NCBI GenBank assembly: GCA_017428055.1
Contig: JAFRRN010000030.1
Coordinates: forward strand, 18,506 to 82,505
Reading direction: 5' to 3'
From: Prevotella sp.
GTDB lineage: Bacteria > Bacteroidota > Bacteroidia > Bacteroidales > Bacteroidaceae
Length of the DNA: 64,000 nt
Shown here piece by piece: positions 35,734 to 42,514 of this stretch (positions are counted from its first letter, which is position 1; each line of letters begins with the position of its first letter). The notes under the pieces are model-generated. The model searched no databases. It worked only from the letters and a program-made list of their open reading frames with translations, and was not told the origin of the DNA. Position numbers and translations under genes: made by a program.

Positions 35734-36914
35734 ACTTTACCTTTCAATATATACCGTATCAGCAAAGATAGTGCCAAAACCGTCAAGCCCTCGGCATAAC
35801 TCTGCCAAAAGCCTCCCAAAAGGAACAACACCAAGAAGAAAATTGCCGCGAAATAGATGTGTCGCCGACGCTCCTTGATCTTCCTTGCAACACATAACAT
35901 CCATACCAAACCCACCAACGCCAATGGGTTGAGCATCAAGATCTGCAAATTCAGGCTCACCGTGGGATGTTGCGAGAAAATCATGGCGGTAAGGATTACA
36001 CCCGCAAGCCCCAACACCAGGAACAGCAAGGCATCCACCCACCAATAATCTTTCTTAAAGTATAATTCCACCAAGGTCAACACCACCAACAACAGTGCCA
36101 ATGTCCACAGACAAGCCCTCGGGGTGATTCCCGACGATGGCGTGATGCCCATCTCTGGAATGAGGATTACCTCGGAGGCGACCAATGGCCTTTGCTTCCT
36201 GTCCGCACCGATGACCACCGCCTTGGCGAAGTCTTCATAGAGGTTGACGGGCAGGAACTGCTGCTCCGCCTGTGTGGTCTTGGTGTCTGCCTTCACCCCC
36301 AGCAGCAGGTCGTTGCCGAAACACGTCCAAGGATGATAGGCGGTCCATTGATGCACCAACTGTCGATAGGTCGGTTCTCCACGGTCGATGTCGGTGTATT
36401 TCACCTTTCCCTTGAGGTGTTTCACGATCATGTCACGGGCGCGGGTGGTGCAGTTGTCGTAGAAGATGTTATACCGATACACCACATTCTCGGGCAATGA
36501 GTTCTCGAGGATGGCCATCACGATGTCCTCTTTCTCCTTGGGCGTGAGGTTGAGCAGTTGCTCCTGCACCCATCGTCCCTCAGCCTCATACTCCTTCATG
36601 AAGTCGACAAACGACACCATTCCCATCTGGTAGTCGGTCAGACCGAAGATGAAACGCCAGACGAAATGCTCTTGCTCAAACGAAAACATGCCGTAATTCA
36701 CCACCACATCGCGCTGGTCATGTTTGTCGTGGATGCGGATGGCGGTATGGCCATAATACGAATACGACTCGTTTCCCGGTCCACAAGTGAGCAGGGAGAT
36801 GTCGATGGAGTCGAGGTTGGCATTGAGCTGTCCCTCCTGACCGCGTACATGATTTGTTGGCAATGCCAACAAAAACAGAACCCATATATAAATAAGGTAC
36901 AGTTTCTGTTTCAT
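35712..36914 (-). CDS. lnb: Lipoprotein N-acyltransferase Lnb-like protein (DUF4105)
   Basis: The ATG at 36914 gives a signal or anchor segment (MKQKLYLIYIWVLFLLALP) followed by the periplasmic DUF4105 domain: ISLLTCGPGNESYSYYGHTAIRI with His56 and NIFYDNCTTRARD with Cys155, the Cys-His pair of this family. From about residue 260 four or five transmembrane helices follow. DUF4105 proteins were recently linked to N-acylation of lipoproteins in Bacteroides (Lnb), which lack the E. coli Lnt enzyme; this assignment is by family memory and could be a paralogue. The stop of the upstream DUF3791 gene overlaps its ATG (ATGA), and its own end overlaps the phosphatase-fold gene, making one coupled transcript. 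Confidence 0.75.
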   Translation of the reverse strand: MKQKLYLIYIWVLFLLALPTNHVRGQEGQLNANLDSIDISLLTCGPGNESYSYYGHTAIRIHDKHDQRDVVVNYGMFSFEQEHFVWRFIFGLTDYQMGMVSFVDFMKEYEAEGRWVQEQLLNLTPKEKEDIVMAILENSLPENVVYRYNIFYDNCTTRARDMIVKHLKGKVKYTDIDRGEPTYRQLVHQWTAYHPWTCFGNDLLLGVKADTKTTQAEQQFLPVNLYEDFAKAVVIGADRKQRPLVASEVILIPEMGITPSSGITPRACLWTLALLLVVLTLVELYFKKDYWWVDALLFLVLGLAGVILTAMIFSQHPTVSLNLQILMLNPLALVGLVWMLCVARKIKERRRHIYFAAIFFLVLFLLGGFWQSYAEGLTVLALSLLIRYILKGKVWKGLFS

Positions 36915-37144
36915 GGTTTCTCTTGTTTTGTATTGTGTAAATCGTTCCATTCCAACAAAAATTCGTCTATGAGATATTGGTCGCTACGGCAGTGGAGATC
37001 TGCAATGCCCAGTTGAATCATCTGAAAGGTCTGTGAATGGTAAAAGCGATCCATCGCTTCCTCCCGAGTAATCCCCTCATGGGTGGCAATACCATCAATT
37101 AGACGTGCGTATTTCATTTGCAATATGATCTGTTTTCCATCCAT
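36911..37144 (-). CDS. DUF3791 protein, second copy (antitoxin-like)
   Basis: The ATG at 37144 (MDGKQIILQMKYARLIDGIA) overlaps the stop of the DUF3990 gene by one base (TAATG), so I prefer it to an in-frame start at 37171. The 77-residue, mostly helical protein has ITREEAMDRFYHSQTFQMI and ends with LIDEFLLEWN, the DUF3791 pattern. In DUF3791/DUF3990 operons this small protein is thought to act as partner or antitoxin of the ADP-ribosyltransferase-fold protein; not demonstrated here. Its stop overlaps the lnb-like ATG. Confidence 0.75.
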   Translation of the reverse strand: MDGKQIILQMKYARLIDGIATHEGITREEAMDRFYHSQTFQMIQLGIADLHCRSDQYLIDEFLLEWNDLHNTKQEKP

Positions 37145-37614
37145 TACAATTCCTCCGATGACAAAAAACACAAATGGTTATCTATCAATTGCTGATTAAG
37201 CAAGCATATTTGATGGTTGGGTTGCTCATAACAAAGCCGCTTCAAGGCATCAACCTTGGATATATCTCCCGAAAAATAAAGGTCTAAAGTACGGAACACT
37301 TTGTCGTTTGCGATACCACCTTCCACGGCATCGAAAGATTCCACAGGTAGTCCCTTACGGTTGGCAGCCACAAAGTCTAACCACAGCTCATTATAAGAGT
37401 CAAAACGGCGAACATGCCATTTTAACCACCCATCTTCTAATTCATACACATTCAAAATAGCAGACAGACCGCGGAAATGAAATTTCTCCGCATAAACCAT
37501 AGCCTGATCACGGAGCTTTGTCACATAAAACCCCTTTCCAAAGTCAAGGGCATCACGCGAGAAACTGACATCTGGATGGCGGACAACCATCCTTGAAGTG
37601 TGGAACACCTTCAT
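37144..37614 (-). CDS. DUF3990 protein, ADP-ribosyltransferase-fold toxin candidate
   Basis: The 156-residue protein starts MKVFHTSRMVVRHPDVSFSR and continues LDFGKGFYVT, the H-[ST]...GKGFY[LV]T pattern of DUF3990, grouped with the ART superfamily (binding NAD through the H and Y strands). It is flanked on both sides by DUF3791 genes with stop-start overlaps (ATGA upstream at 37611-37614, TAATG downstream at 37144), the arrangement of a toxin-antitoxin unit. The late catalytic Glu cannot be assigned with confidence; LDLYFSGDISK follows a Gly-Gly-Ile loop. It may be a toxin of the growth-arresting ART type, unproven. Confidence 0.75.
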   Translation of the reverse strand: MKVFHTSRMVVRHPDVSFSRDALDFGKGFYVTKLRDQAMVYAEKFHFRGLSAILNVYELEDGWLKWHVRRFDSYNELWLDFVAANRKGLPVESFDAVEGGIANDKVFRTLDLYFSGDISKVDALKRLCYEQPNHQICLLNQQLIDNHLCFLSSEEL

Positions 37615-37826
37615 TCCAACACCCCCTTTTCTCGCATATAATCCACAAGGTCATCTACAATGTAATCCCCACTGAAAGTATGCAGTACGTCGTATGCCGC
37701 TACAATATAATTTGGCAAAATCTCTGAATCACGCAATTTGTCATAGACAACTGTTTGATTCAACCCTAATCTCTCGGAGAGACTACCAATGCAATATGTT
37801 GCGAAATCCAACTGGTTAAATGTCAT
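37611..37826 (-). CDS. DUF3791 protein, first copy (antitoxin-like)
   Basis: The 71-residue protein begins MTFNQLDFATYCIGSLSERLG and continues NQTVVYDKLRDSEILPNYIV...DDLVDYMREKG, the common DUF3791 pattern (helical, with a conserved Y-x-L...G/SEIL core). It is the first gene of the run DUF3791-DUF3990-DUF3791-lnb-phosphatase fold. A TACTTTTG -7 box lies at 37880-37887 on this strand. It shares the Y-x-L...I-x-D framework with the second copy but little exact identity, so the two are not a recent duplication. Confidence 0.8.
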   Translation of the reverse strand: MTFNQLDFATYCIGSLSERLGLNQTVVYDKLRDSEILPNYIVAAYDVLHTFSGDYIVDDLVDYMREKGVLE

Positions 37827-37879
37827 CCCCTTATACTCCTTTTCTTTTTAAACATATATGAAAAACAACTTCATCCGTG

Positions 37880-37887
37880 CAAAAGTA
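37880..37887 (-). promoter_or_regulatory. -7 element TACTTTTG for the DUF3791/DUF3990 run
   Basis: The minus strand reads TACTTTTG at 37887-37880. The nearest TTG upstream (37911-37913 on +) is 23 bp away, slightly longer than usual. Confidence 0.4.
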
Positions 37888-37928
37888 CGCAAAAGTTTCC
37901 ATATCTGAAACAATTTGGGTAACATATT

Positions 37929-40922
37929 TCACCACGCGCCGATGCCGTCAATCTCTTGCATGAGGCGGTGGGTGCCTGTCAGGGCATGGATGATGCGCTC
38001 GTAATGCTCGATGTCGTCGCCGCTGAGGGTTTGCCCCTTGCGGTCCTTGAGCCATTTCTGCGCGGGTTGGTAGCCGCCGATGTAGAAGTCCCACGCCGTC
38101 TGCGGCACGTCGGAGAAATAGCGCGCGTCGTTGATGTAGACACGCTCCTGCCCGGCATCGTAGCGCACGGCGGAAACCAAGTTGTCGCCCACCGTCACGG
38201 GGAAGCCCGCCGTGGTGTCCCACTCGTCGGCATCGTCCATCAAGTGAAGCCGCCGCAACGCCGTCCCCTTCCCCGCCAGGGCATGGTAAACCGACGCATC
38301 CGAGGGGAAAGGAATGCGGGGGAAGTCAATCTTCAAGAACTCCTTGTAACGCTCCCTGTAACGGGGGGAATGCAAAACGGCATAGATATAGTCGAACAAC
38401 TCTTGTGGATTGACAGCCTCTCTTATGGTCTTCTCCATTTTGCCCAATAATGATTCATTGAGATTTGGAACAAGAACCATTTTTCCTTCCCGTTCTTTCA
38501 ATACATATAATGGGAACACAAGTCCTGCTCCATATTGACCCGCTGTTCCAGTATAGTTAATATCCGTTATACCTTTTGTGACAAAATAACCGAACTTTTC
38601 AGTAACTGCCTGTTTGCAAACAAGAAGTCCCACATTGACTTTTTCAAACAATTGCATCACTTCCTTTCGTGGCCTACCTACTTTTGACATGTCATAGTCA
38701 ATGAACCTAACATCAAACGGTCTAAAATAATACAGTCTATTAGTCGGTCTATCAAACGCTTTCATCGACACTAATTGTGCATCATTGGAAGTCTTTACAC
38801 CGCTTGAATAGATAGGCATCAGGTCTTTCATCCAAAATCCCTTTTCATATTCCTCTTGCAAAGAGAAGTCTTTTGGCACAAAAAAGAAGTTGGGCGATAC
38901 CACGTCAATCATCTTCCAAGGAATCCCAGAAAGGGTGGCATCATTCAATTGTGCATATTTGGACTTCCTGTCGCCATACAATTCATAATGATAGACTTTG
39001 CCCAGTTCCCCAATTGATTTCTGCTTATTCTTCACGAAGATGTTGATACTCACTCCCTGTTGGATGTCAAAGACATTCTCGTCCTTGCCCCCGTCGGGTG
39101 CCGTCTCTTTCTTCTTGGTACTGCCATGAAGGTCGAGGATATAGATGTCATCAAACGTTTCAAGGAGCGTCTTGCGCATCTGTCGGTGGATGATGCCGTC
39201 GATGAACGAGTTGTTGGAGATAAAGGCGAAGATGCCCTGCCCATTCTTCTCGATGTAATACTGTCCGAGGCGGATAAACTTGATATAGTCGTCGCTCAAT
39301 GGCTGTATGTTGCGCTCGTTGAGGTTTCTCTTGTAATCGTTCATGAGCTCCGTAATCCACTTCCCTTTGTTGGAACTGGAGACGGAATATGGCGGGTTTC
39401 CCACCATCACCATCACGGGCTTGTCGTTTTTCACCTCGCTCGCTTGTTCCATCTCTGCGCTAAGGGCTTGCGAGAAGAGGGTGCGCTTCTCATAACTCCC
39501 CCGCTCCAAGGAGTTGGTCAGGAAGATGTTGAAACGCTTGTCGTTGTCGTGCTTGTAGCCCGTCGCTTGCAGCACCATGTCGAGTTTGAGGTGCGCCACG
39601 GCATAGCTTGCCATGAGGATCTCGAAGCCGTTGAGGCGCGGTAACAGGTGCTGACCCACGTAGTCTTGCCAGATGCCGGCGTTCTTTCTCGCCACCTCAT
39701 CATAGATGGTATTGATGACCTCTGCGAGAAAGGTGCCCGTCCCCGTGGCGGGGTCGAGGATTTGCACGCGGTGGTAGGGTTTTTGCACATGTTTCATGCC
39801 GTCGCGTGTGCGGTTGTCATACTCCTGCGGCTTGGCTACCTCGCGGTGGATAATCTTCTTGTCCGCCAGCCCGGAGGTGATGCCGAAGTCGCGCTTGAGC
39901 AACTCGTCCACGGCGCGGACGATGAATGTCACCACGGGCTGCGGCGTGTAATAGACACCGAGACGCTCGCGCATCCTCGGGTCGTAGGCGCGAAGGAAGT
40001 CCTCGTAGAAATGAATCATCGGGTCGTTGTGCCGCCTGTCGCGCCCATATTGCGCCATCACCGTCCGCACGTCGGTGGCGGCAAAGGTCTGCACGAGGTC
40101 GTCCACGATCCATGCCACCCTGTCGTCGAGGTCGATGCCGGCGATGCTATTAAACACCTGTCGCAGGAAGGGGTTGCTCTTGGGGATGAGCGTCACCGCC
40201 TCCGCACGGGTGAAGTCCTCGGGCGTGTCGTCATGGAGGCGGGCGGCGAAGAGGCCATAGGCGATGGTCTGCGCGTACATGTCGGCAAACTGCTCCTCGT
40301 CCAAGTCCTTGATGAGGGCATCCTTGAAGGCATCGAACAACTGGCGCAGTTGTCTGTTGTCGTAGCTCTCCTCCTGCTCCATGAGCGCCTGGCTGATGTT
40401 GTGGCGCAACAGCCGCGCCTTGGCAGCCATGATCTCGGCGAGGCGGGTGGCGGAAGTGATGCTTTGCACCTTGGCATCGGCAAAGCGACGGAGGGCGGAG
40501 CGGAACCGCTCCCCTTGGTCTTTACACTCCACGACCTTATCGCCATGGACCTCGCCGATGCGCACATTCTCCACCCATTCGCCATATTCATAGAAGTGGA
40601 AGTCGAGGTAGTCGGTGAAGATGACATGGTCTAATGACGACTTATAGCGAGTGAACTGCTCCTTGTTGCCGTGGGGGTTGCGCCCGTCGAGGTCGTTGTC
40701 GCCGATGTCCTTCGTCTCGATGTAGAACACGGGTTGCCCGTCGCGCCGGCTGACGATGTAGTCGGGCGCACCGCAAGCCACCCTCTTCGGCTCATTGGTG
40801 ACGAGCAAGCCCGGCAGTAGCCCCTGCACCATCTGCTCCAAGCACCCGCGATACGAATGCTCCGTGGCATTCCCCTGCGCCCATTTGCGCCCTATCGCCT
40901 TCATGTATTCCGAAATGTCCAT
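37929..40922 (-). CDS. Single-chain restriction-modification enzyme (type IIG/ISP-like, N6-adenine methyltransferase)
   Basis: The 997-residue protein has an N-terminal nuclease with APDYIVSRRDG then FYIETKD (Asp54, Glu69, Lys71: PD-D/ExK). A helical connector follows, with LGVYYTPQPVV as the usual lead-in to the gamma-class adenine methyltransferase: motif I LDPATGTGTFL (about residue 388) and motif IV NPPY (about 508). From about residue 640 to 830 lies the target-recognition region, and this DNA (about 38440-39020) is visibly more AT-rich than the flanks. No DEAD-box helicase is present, which separates it from the LlaGI-type enzymes. There is no separate methyltransferase or specificity gene. 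A consensus promoter lies at 40956-40987. Confidence 0.87.
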   Translation of the reverse strand: MDISEYMKAIGRKWAQGNATEHSYRGCLEQMVQGLLPGLLVTNEPKRVACGAPDYIVSRRDGQPVFYIETKDIGDNDLDGRNPHGNKEQFTRYKSSLDHVIFTDYLDFHFYEYGEWVENVRIGEVHGDKVVECKDQGERFRSALRRFADAKVQSITSATRLAEIMAAKARLLRHNISQALMEQEESYDNRQLRQLFDAFKDALIKDLDEEQFADMYAQTIAYGLFAARLHDDTPEDFTRAEAVTLIPKSNPFLRQVFNSIAGIDLDDRVAWIVDDLVQTFAATDVRTVMAQYGRDRRHNDPMIHFYEDFLRAYDPRMRERLGVYYTPQPVVTFIVRAVDELLKRDFGITSGLADKKIIHREVAKPQEYDNRTRDGMKHVQKPYHRVQILDPATGTGTFLAEVINTIYDEVARKNAGIWQDYVGQHLLPRLNGFEILMASYAVAHLKLDMVLQATGYKHDNDKRFNIFLTNSLERGSYEKRTLFSQALSAEMEQASEVKNDKPVMVMVGNPPYSVSSSNKGKWITELMNDYKRNLNERNIQPLSDDYIKFIRLGQYYIEKNGQGIFAFISNNSFIDGIIHRQMRKTLLETFDDIYILDLHGSTKKKETAPDGGKDENVFDIQQGVSINIFVKNKQKSIGELGKVYHYELYGDRKSKYAQLNDATLSGIPWKMIDVVSPNFFFVPKDFSLQEEYEKGFWMKDLMPIYSSGVKTSNDAQLVSMKAFDRPTNRLYYFRPFDVRFIDYDMSKVGRPRKEVMQLFEKVNVGLLVCKQAVTEKFGYFVTKGITDINYTGTAGQYGAGLVFPLYVLKEREGKMVLVPNLNESLLGKMEKTIREAVNPQELFDYIYAVLHSPRYRERYKEFLKIDFPRIPFPSDASVYHALAGKGTALRRLHLMDDADEWDTTAGFPVTVGDNLVSAVRYDAGQERVYINDARYFSDVPQTAWDFYIGGYQPAQKWLKDRKGQTLSGDDIEHYERIIHALTGTHRLMQEIDGIGAW

Positions 40923-40955
40923 TTTCTCCAGTCCTCTTATTTATTCCTTTTCGTG

Positions 40956-40987
40956 CAAAGATACATACTTTCGACCATATTCACAAA
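40956..40987 (-). promoter_or_regulatory. Promoter of the restriction-modification gene
   Basis: On the minus strand TTTG (40987-40984), 20-bp spacer, TATCTTTG (40963-40956): full consensus, about 34 nt before the ATG at 40922. Confidence 0.75.
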
Positions 40988-41031
40988 CATGGCGAATGAT
41001 TTTGTTCACAAGAAGAAAAGTATTGGGAATA

Positions 41032-41063
41032 TTTGTCCATTACAAACAAAAACAATATTTTTG
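41032..41063 (+). promoter_or_regulatory. Promoter of the gene at 41068, leaderless arrangement
   Basis: TTTG (41032-41035), 20-bp spacer, TATTTTTG (41056-41063): full consensus. The ATG follows 5 nt later at 41068, so the transcript should have no leader. It is divergent from the restriction-modification promoter. Confidence 0.75.
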
Positions 41064-41067
41064 CGGT

Positions 41068-41604
41068 ATGAACAATACGAATACGTTATACCACGGGAGC
41101 AATGTCAAGGTTGAAGAAAAGGAGTTATCGCTTATGACGAATGTATTTTTCCCTGACGAGCAGATTACCAGCGATGATCTTTACTTCATTTGTTATATGA
41201 TTGAGCGCATAGGTAGACATATTAAACAACCCAACAAATACGTCGCCAACGCCATCGGGCATGACGAATTGGCAAAGAAGCTATCGCTTGCCAGTGTCCT
41301 TCATTCAGAAAACCCGCTTGCCGTGGCGGACGACTGGATCCACACGTACCACTTGGAACAAGGCACATACGACGTGACAGATGTCAACCCCCTCTTTTGC
41401 ACCCAAGTACCCACGGCAACACAGATAGGGAAAGTGTACAAACGCCTAATTCTTAACACCCTGCAAGATGACGAAGACTTGGCAGATGCCATCCTCCGCG
41501 TCTATAACCATCCCATTTGCGAGGTGATCGACAACTATAATGGCAGTGCCTATTACGAGCCATCCCCTTATATCGCCAGGAGTTATTATGCTGGAGGGTT
41601 TTGA
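41068..41604 (+). CDS. Helical protein of unknown function with a DUF3990-like N-terminus (possible fusion scar)
   Basis: The ATG at 41068 gives 178 residues. The first about 22 (MNNTNTLYHGSNVKVEEKEL) look like the start of a DUF3990/ART-fold protein (LYHGSN-V-x-V-E-x-P-x-L-S-L), but the rest does not continue that fold: it switches to VFFPDEQITSDDLYFICYMIERIGR, ADDWIHTYHLEQGTYDVTDVNPLF and YYEPSPYIARSYYAGGF. That second part resembles a small helical family I have seen next to DUF3791/DUF3990 genes but cannot name. A deletion that joined the start of a toxin gene to its neighbour would explain it. The frame is open upstream, but the promoter and start fit 41068. Confidence 0.6.
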   Translation: MNNTNTLYHGSNVKVEEKELSLMTNVFFPDEQITSDDLYFICYMIERIGRHIKQPNKYVANAIGHDELAKKLSLASVLHSENPLAVADDWIHTYHLEQGTYDVTDVNPLFCTQVPTATQIGKVYKRLILNTLQDDEDLADAILRVYNHPICEVIDNYNGSAYYEPSPYIARSYYAGGF

Positions 41605-41693
41605 GGAACAGCATTCTATCCCTTCACAGACGGCCTTTACAATCGGTAAAGGCGCATTCAAGCGATAATAGCGAATGATATGTTTTTTATTTT

Positions 41694-41747
41694 GGCTATA
41701 GCCGCAAACCCTTTCGGCTATAGGCGCAAGGCCTTTCGGCTATAGCC
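41694..41747. repeat. Three copies of the palindrome GGCTATAGCC at 22-bp period
   Basis: GGCTATAGCC (41694-41703), GGCTATAGGC (41716-41725) and GGCTATAGCC (41738-41747), embedded in repeats of TTTCGGCTATAG-CGCAA. The middle copy carries one change that breaks the perfect palindrome. A separate hairpin GCCTTTAC-aatcg-GTAAAGGC (41633-41653) lies just upstream. Confidence 0.85.
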
Positions 41748-41915
41748 GCAAGGTCATGAAGGCGGCATTTGTTCCCATTGAAACATATATTCATTCCTGC
41801 AAAGGCATCCTTCCGTTCTCATAAAAGACCCCTTCCACCTACAAGAAAGGCATTGGGCAGCGTGCGGAGTCAATGCCGATAGGCAACGAACATGGTGTAA
41901 GCCATGCAAGAGGGG

Positions 41916-42169
41916 GATGCCGTTAGGCATCAGATATGGTAGCCAGCCATACAGAAACGCCCTTGGGCGTTTCGAAATGGCTGGTAAGGAGAGGGAACGG
42001 AGAGATAGCGTGCCGTTAGGTACGCGATAGGATATGGGCGAAAAATGGGATGAAACCCTTGTCGCATACCTAAAGGTATGCCTTCTCCACAACCATTATC
42101 CCAGCCATTTCGCAATACCTAACGGCATTGCTGCATGGCTGGCTACCCTATCCAATGCCTAACGGCATT
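41916..42169. repeat. ~254-bp inverted-repeat element made of GTTA/TAAC-loop hairpins
   Basis: The outer arms 41916-41950 and 42135-42169 are about 89% complementary, including an exact 13-bp match (GGTAGCCAGCCAT at 41938-41950 with 42135-42147). Inside are small hairpins with four-base loops: GATGCC-GTTA-GGCATC (41916-41931), GCGTGCC-GTTA-GGTACGC (42008-42025), GCATACC-TAAA-GGTATGC (42064-42081), GCAATACC-TAAC-GGCATTGC (42112-42131) and AATGCC-TAAC-GGCATT (42154-42169). Two of them sit inside an identical CCAGCCAT/ATGGCTGG stem (41943-41984 and 42101-42142) but with different inner stems that still pair. The element thus looks like two divergent copies of a structured unit in opposite orientation. 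No ORF is present, and I cannot name the family. Confidence 0.85.
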
Positions 42170-42231
42170 CACATCCATTACGAGCCAAAACCGAACTATA
42201 ATGAACGGCATTTCATAGAATAACATTGAGA

Positions 42232-42509
42232 CCCACCAAAGAATGTCACTCGTACTTGAAAGGGACACCATTCGGCCTTTCATCTGACATAATGAAGTCC
42301 CACCAAAGAATGTCACTCGTACTTGAAAGGGACACCATTCGGCCTTTCATCTGACATAATGAAGTACTTAAAAGGGACACCATTCGGCCTTTCATCATAC
42401 ATAATGAAGACCCACCAAAGGATGCCACTTGTACTTGAAAGGGACACCTTTCGACCTTTCATTTGACATTATGAAGTCTCACCAAAGGATGTCACTCGTA
42501 CTTAAAAGG
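42232..42509. repeat. 67-bp tandem repeat downstream of the efflux operon
   Basis: Units start at 42232, 42299, 42411 and 42478 (ccCACCAAAG-ATGTCACTCGTAC...), with a shortened unit at about 42366-42410 that has lost 22 bp. The first two units are identical over the full period; later ones have diverged by several bases. Each full unit carries TGAAAGG / CCTTTCA, a 7-bp stem around GACACCATTCGG. The array ends 6 bp before the stop codon of the convergent-side permease gene (42515). The 67-bp period is not a multiple of three and there are no unique spacers. Confidence 0.9.
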
Positions 42510-42514
42510 AGGTT

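Noticed and set aside
40795-41067. Upstream extension of the gene at 41068
   Set aside because: It overlaps the divergent restriction gene and its promoter; the consensus promoter at 41032-41063 sets the start at 41068.
41916-42169. Retron msr/msd or group II intron
   Set aside because: No reverse transcriptase gene in the window and no recognisable intron domain V or retron branching-G context.
42246-42428. 60-codon frame with repeated MKGRMVSL in the tandem array
   Set aside because: Produced by the 67-bp repeat, whose period is not a multiple of three; the frame is not kept across units.
42232-42509. CRISPR array
   Set aside because: Whole 67-bp units repeat with no unique spacers, and no cas genes are present.
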